A stretch of DNA of 64,000 nucleotides from JBPRGG01 sp051418075. GTDB taxonomy: Bacteria > Bacteroidota > Bacteroidia > Cytophagales > Cyclobacteriaceae. Under the pieces are notes generated by a model that did no database searches, had not been told where the DNA came from, and saw nothing but the letters and a program-made list of their open reading frames with translations. A program made the translations under genes and the position numbers. This document shows, piece by piece, positions 15,292 to 25,088 of this stretch; positions within the stretch are counted from its first letter, which is position 1; every line of letters begins with the position of its first letter. The stretch lies in NCBI GenBank assembly GCA_051418075.1, contig JBPRGG010000056.1, positions 165,071 to 229,070 on the forward strand, given 5' to 3'.

Positions 15292-15696
15292 TCAGTCTGC
15301 TTTTTTATCAGTAGCATTTGAGGCATCTGCCTGGTGAGCCGGTTTAAAATCAGAAGCCTGCTTGATGGTTTTATCATTTCCGGTATCAGGGTCACTGTAG
15401 CTTCTTTCTGAAACATATATGGAAACATCCTTATTTCTTAGCTCATAGGTATCCATTTCAACTCCTTCTTCTATTTCAATCCCACTGGCTTCGAATAAAG
15501 AAATGATCTGAGGCATTCCCTGATTGGTGTTATAAAACCTATGGACAATGAAGCCATCATCATTTTCAAAACGGCAAGCAAAAAAAGGAATCTCCTTTTT
15601 TTCACTTAAACCATCTTGAATATCTGTAATTTTTACAGTATGCCTGCCATTCTCCAAAAATGGTTTATCCATGCCTTTACCTACTTTAATCTTCAT
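15292..15696 (-). CDS. Small acidic protein, tentatively phage DUF669-like
   Basis: The start was moved from a TTG at 15720 to the ATG at 15696, giving 134 residues. The sequence has a compact beta-rich look: an NGRHTVKITDIQDG opening, a FACRFENDDGFIVHRFYNT segment, a QIISLFEASGIEI helix, and a polar tail rich in Asp, Ala and Lys. This order (modifiable ligand strand, aromatic strand, short helix, basic strand) is reminiscent of DUF669-type proteins found next to phage recombination genes. I could not confirm the family. It is an orphan: there are no phage genes beside it. Confidence 0.5.
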   Translation of the reverse strand: MKIKVGKGMDKPFLENGRHTVKITDIQDGLSEKKEIPFFACRFENDDGFIVHRFYNTNQGMPQIISLFEASGIEIEEGVEMDTYELRNKDVSIYVSERSYSDPDTGNDKTIKQASDFKPAHQADASNATDKKAD

Positions 15697-15792
15697 ATCA
15701 TTCTTTATTAATAGAACCAATTAGCACACTCTTAGTTTTATATACCTATAAAACAGTCTTATTAAACATTTAAACACTTCATTATCAACAGT

Positions 15793-16668
15793 ATGGAGTT
15801 TTCCTGGATCAACAAAGAGGAATATCCATTTGAAAATCATTACTTTCAGTTAGCTGCTGGGAAAATGCATTTTCTGGATGAGGGACAGGGAGAAAACCTG
15901 CTTTTTTTGCACGGAAATCCGGCCTGGTCTTTCACCTACCGCAAGCTGATAAAGGCGCTGAGTCAGGATTTTCGCTGTTTGGCCCCTGATTATCTGGGCT
16001 TTGGCCTTTCAGATAAACCGTCCAGCTGGAGCTATTTACCCAGAGATCATGCCGTAAACCTGCGAATGTTTATCGAGGATAAAGTCAAAGGACCAATTTC
16101 TCTGATAATGAACGACTGGGGAGGACCGTTGGGATTCCATTATGCCGTAAACCACCCTGAAAAAATAAAAAAGCTGATCATTTTCAATACCTGGTCCTGG
16201 TCCGTAAAGGGAGATCCACATTTTGAATCTTTCAGCCGGTTTTTGGGAAGCTTCCTGGGGCGTGGATTGATTAAATACTTTAATTTTTTTGCCAGACAAG
16301 GGCTTAAAACTGCTTTTGGCCAAAAACAAAGATTGAACAAGATGATCCATCAGCATTATTACAAACACCTGGCCCGGCCCAATGATCGTAAAGGGTGCTG
16401 GACCTTTCCCCCGGAGGTGGTGAAGTCGGATCAATGGTTAAAAGCTATAGAAAGTAAACTTCATTTGCTTTCACAAAAACCGGTGTTAATCGCCTGGGGC
16501 ATGAAAGATATAGCATTCAGACAAAAAGAGCTCAGCCAATTTAAAGCACACTTCCCCCAGGCCAATGTTATCAAGCTGGATGATTGCGGTCATTTTGTGC
16601 AGGAAGAAATGGGAGATGTTTTGGTTAAGCCAGTGCGGGATTTTTTGCTGCCTGATCCACCCCAATAG
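15793..16668 (+). CDS. Alpha/beta hydrolase, haloalkane-dehalogenase-like
   Basis: The 291-residue protein has the alpha/beta-hydrolase core. HGNP at residues 40-43 forms the oxyanion region. The nucleophile elbow is NDWGGP with Asp108 instead of Ser, followed by Trp109, as in haloalkane dehalogenases where Asp is the nucleophile and Trp helps to bind halide. The acid is probably D239 (WGMKD) and the base H267 (DCGHF). No signal peptide is present. In haloalkane dehalogenases these residues hydrolyse carbon-halogen bonds to alcohols. The physiological substrate here is unknown. The Asn before the nucleophile replaces the more usual His. Confidence 0.8.
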   Translation: MEFSWINKEEYPFENHYFQLAAGKMHFLDEGQGENLLFLHGNPAWSFTYRKLIKALSQDFRCLAPDYLGFGLSDKPSSWSYLPRDHAVNLRMFIEDKVKGPISLIMNDWGGPLGFHYAVNHPEKIKKLIIFNTWSWSVKGDPHFESFSRFLGSFLGRGLIKYFNFFARQGLKTAFGQKQRLNKMIHQHYYKHLARPNDRKGCWTFPPEVVKSDQWLKAIESKLHLLSQKPVLIAWGMKDIAFRQKELSQFKAHFPQANVIKLDDCGHFVQEEMGDVLVKPVRDFLLPDPPQ

Positions 16669-16720
16669 CCTTGAAATGTGGGTGGAAAATAGCAAATCTT
16701 ACCAAATAGTCTTGCACCTT

Positions 16721-18148
16721 TTATTGGTAATGCCGACCTACAAAATCTACCAGATTCTGATACATTAATTGATTGATCTTTGTTTCCAGCCCCTCTTCAG
16801 CTAATTGCTGTTGGGGAAACTGAGCATTATGTAAGGCAATCATTTTCGGAAGTACATCGTTTAAGTCCTGTTCCAGGGAAGGATATTGAGAAAGATTTTT
16901 GCAATTATTTACCGGATTGATCATACCATCATAATCAGAGCCCAGGCATACGTGACGCCAGGCCTTTTCTCCACCTATTTTTACGAAGTGCAGGATGTTG
17001 TTACATAGCAACCTTAGGTGCAAAGATCTCTTGTTTAAGGAAAGTTGATTTTTTAACTGTTTAAATTGGTTTTTCAAATGGGTATTTCCTAAATCCTCCC
17101 GATCAATCCGGTTCCATTTCAAGATCTCAGAAAATTCCTCTCCATAGAAGTAGTCCACTTCAAAATTGCCATATCCCAAAATCCTCTGGTCTAAACTAAA
17201 GCCAAGTATACCTTTGGATTCAATGATTTCAATAATCTCCTCATCATAAATATTAATGGAAGCAGGGTTTAAAAAATAGGAACCAATACCGGTGGGTTTA
17301 AAATAGGTAACCCGGTCTAACTCATTCTCAAACCTGTGATCTTTAATATATTCATGTATACGATGATAGGAAATACCTGTGACACCACAATGTGAGGCAA
17401 TGATCGGAAAAGTTTGATAATGATTTTCTTTACGGAAGCGGTAAAACTGAAGGCGGGCATATAAGCTCATATGCTTAATATCGATCAAAATGGGAGGCCC
17501 ATGCTGATCATCATAGGCCTCTTTAATCATCTGATAGCCCAGTGCTGAGATGCCTTTCCCAGCAGGCTTGAACTCAGGGGATTTGATCTGCTTAATGGCA
17601 TAAGCATGGTTACATACGGCAGACCTGGCCAGATGAACCAGGGTGAGGTACAAGAACCGATAGCCGGATAACTTCATTTTAATGAAGTTATCCAGAAGAT
17701 TATGTGAATTTTCAAATGAATGGCTTCCTTCAATAGCCATGATAATATTAAGCTTGTTGCTTTGTAGACTACTACCAGGCTCAAGTATATTTATAAGATC
17801 CGGATATTTTTTTTCAGCTTTTAGAAGATGACTTATCTCGGCCTGCAGCAATTCAAAATATTCGATTTTTCTTTGAAAGATCCTGTTCATAAACCGATAA
17901 TTAACCTGAGAAAGTAAAGGCGTACAAACACTAAGCAAGAGGCCTGCTCCCATGGGTCTTTCCATAGGGCTGCAAATATTCACCAATAAACGTACTTTAC
18001 CTTTAATAGCTTGCTCCAGGCTGGCTTTGGATCTTAAAACTTCCACCGGATGGATTAGTGTTTTATAGGGGCTGGATTTAAAGGCTGCTCTTTCTGCAGT
18101 TAAAAAGGTTTTCAAAGTGGAATGGGTGTGCAGATCGGCATAAGACAT
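16721..18148 (-). CDS. M19 membrane-dipeptidase-like metallohydrolase
   Basis: The 475-residue protein has the ordered metal-site motifs of the renal dipeptidase (M19) branch of amidohydrolases: a DLHTHS opening, MAIEGSHS with the bridging Glu, LIDIKHMS, IIASHCGV and the late LGSDYDG with the final Asp. M19 enzymes cleave dipeptides. The opening carries His where classical members have Asp (DxHxD), so the binuclear site may differ. No signal peptide is visible, so the product is probably cytoplasmic. The protein is about 100 residues longer than typical bacterial M19 enzymes, with extra sequence around residues 60-140. Confidence 0.75.
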   Translation of the reverse strand: MSYADLHTHSTLKTFLTAERAAFKSSPYKTLIHPVEVLRSKASLEQAIKGKVRLLVNICSPMERPMGAGLLLSVCTPLLSQVNYRFMNRIFQRKIEYFELLQAEISHLLKAEKKYPDLINILEPGSSLQSNKLNIIMAIEGSHSFENSHNLLDNFIKMKLSGYRFLYLTLVHLARSAVCNHAYAIKQIKSPEFKPAGKGISALGYQMIKEAYDDQHGPPILIDIKHMSLYARLQFYRFRKENHYQTFPIIASHCGVTGISYHRIHEYIKDHRFENELDRVTYFKPTGIGSYFLNPASINIYDEEIIEIIESKGILGFSLDQRILGYGNFEVDYFYGEEFSEILKWNRIDREDLGNTHLKNQFKQLKNQLSLNKRSLHLRLLCNNILHFVKIGGEKAWRHVCLGSDYDGMINPVNNCKNLSQYPSLEQDLNDVLPKMIALHNAQFPQQQLAEEGLETKINQLMYQNLVDFVGRHYQ

Positions 18149-18161
18149 GGAGCAAATGTAG

Positions 18162-18206
18162 TAAAAAAGGAAAAGAAGCAGGAAAATTCCTACTTCTTTT
18201 CCTGCT
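18162..18206 (-). terminator. Terminator overlapping the 3' end of the small membrane-protein gene
   Basis: On the minus strand AGCAGGAAAA and TTTTCCTGCT pair around a 10-nt loop and are followed by a T-rich tract. The left arm includes the last codons of the gene ending at 18190. It separates that gene from the M19-like gene. Confidence 0.6.
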
Positions 18207-18492
18207 CCTGATCTTCAATTAAAATATCCGTTTTAACATCTTTCCTTTTGTGTATTTCAGGGTATTTACCAGCACTGATATATACCTGGGTCTTTTTCAC
18301 CTCAAGGTATTTTTTATCAAATTCAAATTCATAACCTTTTTCCTCTACTTCTTCAGGTGTAAGCCTTCTTTCCTGATTAGTGGTATAGTAGGAAGGATTT
18401 TCGGAAACTACCCACCAGCGAATGGTCAAAAACAAAAATATTCCTATTAAAGCAAGACCTAAATAAAACAATATCACCGACAGATTTCTCAT
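18190..18492 (-). CDS. Small single-pass membrane protein, unknown function
   Basis: The 100-residue product has one N-terminal hydrophobic segment (VILFYLGLALIGIFLFLTI) and a charged, Lys/Glu-rich exterior ending in QEQEKK. No family was recognised. Its ATG overlaps the stop codon of the upstream gene (4-bp overlap at 18489-18492), so the two unknown membrane proteins are made together and may interact. Confidence 0.65.
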   Translation of the reverse strand: MRNLSVILFYLGLALIGIFLFLTIRWWVVSENPSYYTTNQERRLTPEEVEEKGYEFEFDKKYLEVKKTQVYISAGKYPEIHKRKDVKTDILIEDQEQEKK

Positions 18493-19280
18493 GTAAGCTT
18501 AATTTTCTTATTGGTATTCCACAGATTTACATTATAGGATTCATTAATATCCCTGGTATTGTCATTTTTAACATACCGATACCTGATAAAAATAAATGAA
18601 AGGGCTCCACCCACAGCCAGGGCTAAAGCGAGTCCAAGGGTCGCAATACTTACCAAACCTAAAACAGCTAAGATAACTACAAAACTTACAGCCAGATAAT
18701 GGATCTGAGAATGGAAAAAGGACCGTTTTCTGAAGGCAGAAATATACCGTAACGGATTTAATTCTTTTCCCCACTGATGTACCAGGTAATAATGCTCATC
18801 GTCGATCTTATAAAACATCAATGGATCATACTGATTGGTTTGAATTTCAACTTCCTGAATCTCAAATTGCCGGGTAGGTGCCATGATGAAAAATTTATGT
18901 TCCAGGTCATAGTCATTAATCTTGTTGTGTTCCATAAAATTTCTCATTTTCGTACCCAATTCGGTATCAATCAGTCCCCTGAAATACTGGGTAGGCAAAA
19001 ATCTTAAATCATAATCCACACACATGTTCTTGATCTGATCAATATGAAATACATCGTTGCCAAATTTCTTAATCAGGTTCAATTTTTCCAGGTAAGTAGA
19101 TTTTTTATCTTCATATTGCTTTACACAACTGTCAATCCCCATTTTACCCAGTATTTCTCTTTCTCTGGATTCATCATGTGCCAGCAATTGTTTGGCCACA
19201 TCCAACTGCTGCTGCATTTTCCGCTGGTCAAGTTCATTCTGTTTCCTCAGCTTGTCTACTAAATTCATATTAATTTTCAT
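18489..19280 (-). CDS. Two-helix membrane protein with coiled-coil start, unknown function
   Basis: The 263-residue product begins with a charged, Gln-rich helix (residues 5-75, likely coiled coil). A soluble domain follows (about 75-190) that contains LRFLPTQYFRGLID and a MAPTRQFEIQEVEI stretch. Two hydrophobic segments (about 197-235) and a short basic tail come last. No family was recognised. It is first in a two-gene overlapping unit and its function is not clear. Confidence 0.65.
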   Translation of the reverse strand: MKINMNLVDKLRKQNELDQRKMQQQLDVAKQLLAHDESREREILGKMGIDSCVKQYEDKKSTYLEKLNLIKKFGNDVFHIDQIKNMCVDYDLRFLPTQYFRGLIDTELGTKMRNFMEHNKINDYDLEHKFFIMAPTRQFEIQEVEIQTNQYDPLMFYKIDDEHYYLVHQWGKELNPLRYISAFRKRSFFHSQIHYLAVSFVVILAVLGLVSIATLGLALALAVGGALSFIFIRYRYVKNDNTRDINESYNVNLWNTNKKIKLT

Positions 19281-19579
19281 TTTAAGGGTTGAACATTAAA
19301 AAATCATTGATATATTCCTAAGTAAGTATGATAAATTCGTAAGCTGTAATAATTGAACCTGTATTAAATGGGATTGTTTTAGGAAAATTGTAAATTATCT
19401 TTGATCTTATTTTCATTCATTAAATTGCACCAAACAGGGTCAGGATAAGATTTAGCCAAACCGCCCTTATTTTTAAAAAAATGCATTTTTCAGGGTATTG
19501 CTATTATTGGGAATAACTTTTTATATATTTTTAGCCTTTTATTTATTGAACGTCAAACAGAACTATAAAAGATGATCTT

Positions 19580-22408
19580 ATGAGAAATATAAAGGCGAAT
19601 TTTTATCAGTGGATATTATTTTTTATCATCCTTACTGTCATTCCGGCATATGCTCAAACTGACCTGGAACAGGATATACCGGTTGATCCTAATGTAAGGA
19701 TCGGAAAACTGGCAAACGGCATGACCTACTATATCCGGCACAATGAAAAACCGGAAGACCGGGTGGAGCTTCGGTTGGTAGTAAATGCAGGTTCTATACT
19801 GGAAGAAGATGATCAATTGGGCCTGGCTCATTTTATGGAACACATGGCTTTTAATGGCACTAAAAATTTTGAAAAAAATGAATTGATCAGCTATTTGCAA
19901 TCAGTAGGAGTGAAATTTGGCATGCATCTGAATGCCTATACTTCCTTTGACGAAACTGTTTACATGCTGCCTATCCCATCTGATTCAGCTGAAGTACTGA
20001 ATACAGGTTTACAGATCCTGGAAGACTGGGCCCATAATGTTACACTAAATGAGCAGGATATAGATGAAGAAAGGGGCATTGTACTGGAAGAATGGCGAAC
20101 CGGGCTGGGCCCTGAACAACGGATGCAGGAACAGTATCTGCCTGTGATCCTGAAAAATTCCAGGTATGCCGAAAGATTACCCATAGGGAAAAAAGCCATC
20201 ATTGAGAGTTTCGAATATGAGGCACTAAAAAGATTCTACCGTGATTGGTATCGACCTGATTTGATGGCTGTAGTGGCAGTAGGTGATATCAATGTAGATG
20301 AAATGGAACAAAAAATCAGGCAGCAGTTTGCAAATATTAAAGCCAAAGGAAATGCTCCGGAGCGGAAAGCATATGATATTCCTGACCATCAGGAAACATT
20401 TGTTTCTATTGTCACAGACCCTGAAGCTTCCTTTACCCAGATACAACTGCTCTACAAGCAGGATAAAGTACCAGAAAAAAGCCAGGAAGATTACCGACAA
20501 TCCCTGATTCGTAGTTTATATACCAATATGATCAATCAGCGGCTGGATGAATTACAGCAACAGGCTAATCCTCCCTTTATTTACGGCGGTACCGGTTATG
20601 GCGGATTATTAGCCCGTAGCAAAGATGCCTACCAGTCTTTTGCCATGGTGGGAGAATCTGATGTGGAAAAAGGGTTAAAAGCTTTATTAAGAGAAAATGA
20701 AAGGGTAAGGCAATTTGGCTTTACACAATCTGAACTGGATAGAAGTATAAAAGAATATATCACTGGCTATGAAAAGGCCTATAATGAACGAAACAAGACG
20801 GAATCCAGGGTCTATGCCGATGAATATGTGCGAAATTTTCTGGAAGAGGAGCCCATTCCTGGTATTGAGTTTGAGTATGGATTCGTGAAAAATTACCTGG
20901 ATAAAATAAGTTTGACAGAAATTAATCAGCTGGCCGATCAATGGATCACCCGGGAAAACAGGGTGGTGGTAATCACCGCTCCGGAAAAAGAAGAGACGGA
21001 TTTACCTTCTGAGCAGGAGGTAAAAGATATTTTGGATGAAATGGAGCAGGTTGAGGTAGAACCTTATGAGGATAAACTGGTAGCCACCAGCCTGATGGAG
21101 CAAGTTCCCCAGCCGGGACAAATTGAAGCCTCCAATGAAATAGAATCTCTAAATTTGACCGAGCTGACATTATCAAACGGAGTAAAGGTGATCCTTAAAC
21201 CCACGGACTTTAAAAATGATCAGATCCTGATGCGTGCTTTCAGTCCGGGTGGAACTTCACTCTATCCGGATCAGGTCTATCAATCTGCCCGCTTTGCTGA
21301 TAATATTATCCAGGAAAGTGGGGTCAAAGATTTTTCGCCCACTGATCTGCAAAAAATACTGGCCGGGAAAATTGTTTCGGTGTCTCCTTATATAGGTACT
21401 TTGAATGAAGGTTTTGCCGGAAGTACTTCACCCAAAGACCTGGAATCCATGCTTCAATTGATCTATCTGTACTTTAATCACCCCCGTAAAGACCAGGAGT
21501 TGTTTCTTTCCTTTGTGAATAAAAACAAGGCCATGTACAAGAACCTCTTATCCAATCCCAGGTACTTTTATTCCGATAAGGTTTCCCGAATCATGAGCCA
21601 GAATCATCCCCGGGGCGGCGGCTATCCTACTCAGGAAGATTGGGAAGACATTGAATTGGATCAGGCTTTTAAAATCTATCAGGAACGTTTTGCTGATGCC
21701 AGTGATTTTACCTTTGTATTGGTGGGTAATTTTGATGTTTCTGAAGTTTCTCCTTTACTGGCTACATACCTGGGAAGTCTGCCAGCCCTGGATCGGGAGG
21801 AAACCTGGAAAGATCTGGGTATCAGGCCTCCCGAAGGGAAAGTAGTGGAAAAAATAAAGAAAGGTACCGAGCCTCAAAGCCTGGTAACGCTGAAATTCCC
21901 CAAAAAACATCCTTACGATCGAAAAACCAGTTATCTATTTAGTTCTTTTTCGGATGTATTGAATATCAAACTCACAGAAGAATTGAGGGAATCAAAAAGC
22001 GGCGTATACAGTGCCGGATCCAGGGCCAGCGCTAATAAATATCCCTATGATCATTATGCTTTTAATATCAGCTTCCCCTGCGCCCCGGAAAATGTAGAAG
22101 ACCTGACAGAAACCACCTTTGAACTGATCCGAAGTATTCAGGAAAACGGGCCTTCAGAAGAAGATGTACAAAAAGTAAAAGAAACCCAACGCAGGATCAG
22201 AGAAGAAAACCTGCAGGATAACCGCTTTTGGTTAAATGCCCTGGAAAATATGTATTACTACGGTTTTGATCCCAGAGATATCCTTGATTACCAGGAAAAA
22301 GTAGCAGATTTATCTGCAAGGGACATTCAGGAGGTAGCAAACAGCCTGATCGACCTGGATGAATATATCCTGGTGGTACTTTATCCGGAAAATTACCAGA
22401 AGCAGTAG
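19580..22408 (+). CDS. M16 family zinc metallopeptidase (insulinase/pitrilysin type)
   Basis: The 942-residue product has a signal peptide (ending PAYAQ), so it acts in the periplasm or at the outer membrane. The inverted zinc motif HFMEH lies at residues 84-88 and the third ligand about 76 residues later in EERGIVLEEW. The length fits the two-lobed M16 enzymes, with an active N-terminal half and a catalytically silent C-terminal half. These peptidases degrade peptides trapped in a closed chamber. The gene is convergent with the S9 peptidase gene and both share a terminator. Confidence 0.95.
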   Translation: MRNIKANFYQWILFFIILTVIPAYAQTDLEQDIPVDPNVRIGKLANGMTYYIRHNEKPEDRVELRLVVNAGSILEEDDQLGLAHFMEHMAFNGTKNFEKNELISYLQSVGVKFGMHLNAYTSFDETVYMLPIPSDSAEVLNTGLQILEDWAHNVTLNEQDIDEERGIVLEEWRTGLGPEQRMQEQYLPVILKNSRYAERLPIGKKAIIESFEYEALKRFYRDWYRPDLMAVVAVGDINVDEMEQKIRQQFANIKAKGNAPERKAYDIPDHQETFVSIVTDPEASFTQIQLLYKQDKVPEKSQEDYRQSLIRSLYTNMINQRLDELQQQANPPFIYGGTGYGGLLARSKDAYQSFAMVGESDVEKGLKALLRENERVRQFGFTQSELDRSIKEYITGYEKAYNERNKTESRVYADEYVRNFLEEEPIPGIEFEYGFVKNYLDKISLTEINQLADQWITRENRVVVITAPEKEETDLPSEQEVKDILDEMEQVEVEPYEDKLVATSLMEQVPQPGQIEASNEIESLNLTELTLSNGVKVILKPTDFKNDQILMRAFSPGGTSLYPDQVYQSARFADNIIQESGVKDFSPTDLQKILAGKIVSVSPYIGTLNEGFAGSTSPKDLESMLQLIYLYFNHPRKDQELFLSFVNKNKAMYKNLLSNPRYFYSDKVSRIMSQNHPRGGGYPTQEDWEDIELDQAFKIYQERFADASDFTFVLVGNFDVSEVSPLLATYLGSLPALDREETWKDLGIRPPEGKVVEKIKKGTEPQSLVTLKFPKKHPYDRKTSYLFSSFSDVLNIKLTEELRESKSGVYSAGSRASANKYPYDHYAFNISFPCAPENVEDLTETTFELIRSIQENGPSEEDVQKVKETQRRIREENLQDNRFWLNALENMYYYGFDPRDILDYQEKVADLSARDIQEVANSLIDLDEYILVVLYPENYQKQ

Positions 22409-22420
22409 ATCGAAATAAAA

Positions 22421-22453
22421 GAGAAAACCCGATTTTTATCAGTGGGTTTTCTC
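22421..22453. terminator. Bidirectional terminator
   Basis: GAGAAAACCC (22421-22430) pairs perfectly with GGGTTTTCTC (22444-22453) between the convergent M16 and S9 peptidase genes. Confidence 0.8.
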
Positions 22454-22479
22454 TTTCCCTGGTTTAAATATCTGAGGAT

Positions 22480-24873
22480 TTAATTGGTGGTTTCGGTATT
22501 TTTCAAATGCTGCTCAAATAATCTATAGATCCGTTTATATTCATCCATCCAACTTTCCGGCTGTTCAAAGCTGTGTCTTTCTACCGGATAAACGGCCATT
22601 TCCCATTCTTCCTTCTTTAATTCGATCAACCGCTGGGACAGCCTCACCACATCCTGAAACTGGACGTTGTCATCAATCATGCCATGGCAAATCAATAAAG
22701 GATCCTGCAAACCCTGGACAAAATTTATGGGAGAACTCCGGTGATAGGCCAGGCTGTCTTCCACCGGTGTATTCAGGATATTTGATGTGTAAACGTGATT
22801 GTAGTGGGCCCAGTCTGTCACTGATCTTAAGGCAGCTCCGGCAGCAAATATTTCCGGTTGTGTGAAAAGCCCCATCAGGGTAATGAATCCTCCATAGGAT
22901 CCTCCATAAATACCGATCCGGCCTGGATCTATGCCATATGCTTTTACCAGCATTTTAGCCCCGTCTACCTGGTCATCCAGGTCCTTACCACCCATATGAC
23001 GATAAATTCCGGTACGCCATTCCCGGCCATAACCTGCACTGCCCCGATAATCAATGTCCAGTACGGTATAACCCTGATCAACCAAAAAGTTGTGGAACAT
23101 ATATTCCCTGAAATAAGAACTCCACCAACGATGAGCATTCTGCAAATACCCTGCTCCGTGCACGAAAATTACCGCAGCCTGGTTTGAATTTGCCGGGCGG
23201 GGACGGTACAAACGAGCATTTACCTGGGCCCCATCTCTGGCTTCAAATGTTATAAATGCAGGTTTTCGCCATTCATAGGACATGAATTGCTGACTATATG
23301 AATGTGTAATACGTTTGGGTGTTGCCCCAGGTTCATTTTTCATCAGATACAATTCCCAGGGCTGATTTGTCTCAGAATAGCGCAGGGCCAGCCACTTTTC
23401 GTCAGGAGACAAGGCGAAAGTCCGGCCACCTTCACCATCAGTCAATTGTTCCATTTTTCCACCCATTGAAGGCATTCGGTAAACCTGACGTATGCCCGGA
23501 TCCTGACGGTTGGCAGTAAAATACCAGGTATTGCCATCCCTTGATAAGATGGGATCATAAACTTCAAAGTGGCCCTGGGTTAATTGTTTCTTTTTTCCCG
23601 TTTTTATATGCAACAGGTACAAGTGGGCAAATCCATCAGATTCAGATTGAAACCATATATGCTGATGGTCTGGCAACCAACCGATCAGGCTGGGAGCATA
23701 ATAAACCCAGCCAATGCCAGGCCCGGCTATCCAAGCCTCATCACGGTGATGATGCAAAGTCTCAGGCTTGCCAGTATTTGGATCCAGCAAAACCAGCCAT
23801 CGATCCTTATTTTCTACTGATTTAATGTTAAGCAGCAAATGTTTTCCATCTCCCGACCACTTATAATTAGTGACATATACTGATTTAGGTTCAGGCTCTT
23901 TCTGCTTCAATTTGGAATATTCATGGTAAAATTCCGGATGTTTGCTAATGCCGGGCAACAGATCAGTCTGTAGTTGGTACACTGTATCCCGGACCAGATC
24001 ATAAATATAGTATTTAGCCTTCAACTGGGGCAAACCTACCTTAGCCCTGGCTTTTTCAGTGGCTGTATGTCCTGATTGAGTGACAAATTTCGGCACTTCT
24101 GTAGACTGGAGATTCTGGTTTTCCACCAGGTTATAGGTAATGTATTTTTGATCAGGACTAAGTCTTAGCTGCCGTACTGATGTTTCCCCCACATAAATGG
24201 TCTTGGGTTGTTCAGGAGCCAGCAATTCCTGCTTCTGTTCTTTGAATTCATTTTCAGCTTTTTCTTTTTTCAACACTTCAAACAAATCAAGCTGCTGATT
24301 TTCCAACCAGGCCTGAATGCTGTCTGTTTTTTCTTTGGGTGCTGCTCCGGCCCGGAAATCAGTCCATTGTTTGATCCTGCCGGAATTCCTGTCCCAACTG
24401 AACAGGTTAGATCCTGAAGTAAAGAAAATTTGATTTTCATCAAAAGAAAAAAATGGATCCTGCTCGGAATCCAACGTGGAAGTGATCTGTTGCACATCAT
24501 CTGTATTCCGGTCCAGTAAAAAAAGATCTCCTTGCTTAATATATATTTTCTGGCTTTTATCCCTGGAATAAATACCGGTGGCAGCGGGTAAGGTTTTTTG
24601 CTGTTCCACCGATACAGGACCTATAGTCTGATCGGCCAGGGTGTATTTATACAAGGAAGATTCCGGTTCCTGCTCAGGATTCCAGTTAAAAAAAATGGTT
24701 TGGCTGTTTTCCCCCCAGTATATATTTTCTGGCAGCCATCCAACTGATTTTAAAGGATCCTGCATGATCTTTTCAATGGTCAAAGCTGATGGCATCTGTG
24801 CTTTTACCATTACCACTGATAAACTGAAACAAACCAGGGCAATGGATTTTAACTTCCTGATTATAAAGGACAT
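22480..24873 (-). CDS. S9 family prolyl oligopeptidase-like peptidase (DPP-IV-like)
   Basis: The 797-residue product has a signal peptide, an N-terminal beta-propeller with repeated SPD-type blades, and a C-terminal alpha/beta-hydrolase domain. The catalytic Ser is S659 in GGSYGG; D735 (IDDNVQF) and H767 (VERHSF) complete the triad. Family members clip dipeptides or oligopeptides, often after Pro. It is probably periplasmic and may work in peptide use with the convergent M16 peptidase. Confidence 0.94.
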   Translation of the reverse strand: MSFIIRKLKSIALVCFSLSVVMVKAQMPSALTIEKIMQDPLKSVGWLPENIYWGENSQTIFFNWNPEQEPESSLYKYTLADQTIGPVSVEQQKTLPAATGIYSRDKSQKIYIKQGDLFLLDRNTDDVQQITSTLDSEQDPFFSFDENQIFFTSGSNLFSWDRNSGRIKQWTDFRAGAAPKEKTDSIQAWLENQQLDLFEVLKKEKAENEFKEQKQELLAPEQPKTIYVGETSVRQLRLSPDQKYITYNLVENQNLQSTEVPKFVTQSGHTATEKARAKVGLPQLKAKYYIYDLVRDTVYQLQTDLLPGISKHPEFYHEYSKLKQKEPEPKSVYVTNYKWSGDGKHLLLNIKSVENKDRWLVLLDPNTGKPETLHHHRDEAWIAGPGIGWVYYAPSLIGWLPDHQHIWFQSESDGFAHLYLLHIKTGKKKQLTQGHFEVYDPILSRDGNTWYFTANRQDPGIRQVYRMPSMGGKMEQLTDGEGGRTFALSPDEKWLALRYSETNQPWELYLMKNEPGATPKRITHSYSQQFMSYEWRKPAFITFEARDGAQVNARLYRPRPANSNQAAVIFVHGAGYLQNAHRWWSSYFREYMFHNFLVDQGYTVLDIDYRGSAGYGREWRTGIYRHMGGKDLDDQVDGAKMLVKAYGIDPGRIGIYGGSYGGFITLMGLFTQPEIFAAGAALRSVTDWAHYNHVYTSNILNTPVEDSLAYHRSSPINFVQGLQDPLLICHGMIDDNVQFQDVVRLSQRLIELKKEEWEMAVYPVERHSFEQPESWMDEYKRIYRLFEQHLKNTETTN

Positions 24874-25030
24874 AATTTAATTTAATAAAATGCTGAAATT
24901 TTAAAACTAATAGATATAATGGTTTGATCCAATAATTATTACATCAGCGGTGGATAATGTATAATTAATGTACTGTTAATAGTCTTGTATTTTCTCCAAA
25001 TTGATATGCTTTTCTTATGGTTCAAAGCTA

Positions 25031-25066
25031 AAAAAAGGCTGCCCCAATAATTTTTGAGACAGCCTT
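25031..25066 (-). terminator. Terminator of the AsmA-family gene
   Basis: On the minus strand AAGGCTG and CAGCCTT pair and are followed by a run of T, just past the AsmA stop codon. Confidence 0.75.
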
Positions 25067-25088
25067 AATTTATATCTATATGTTTAAC

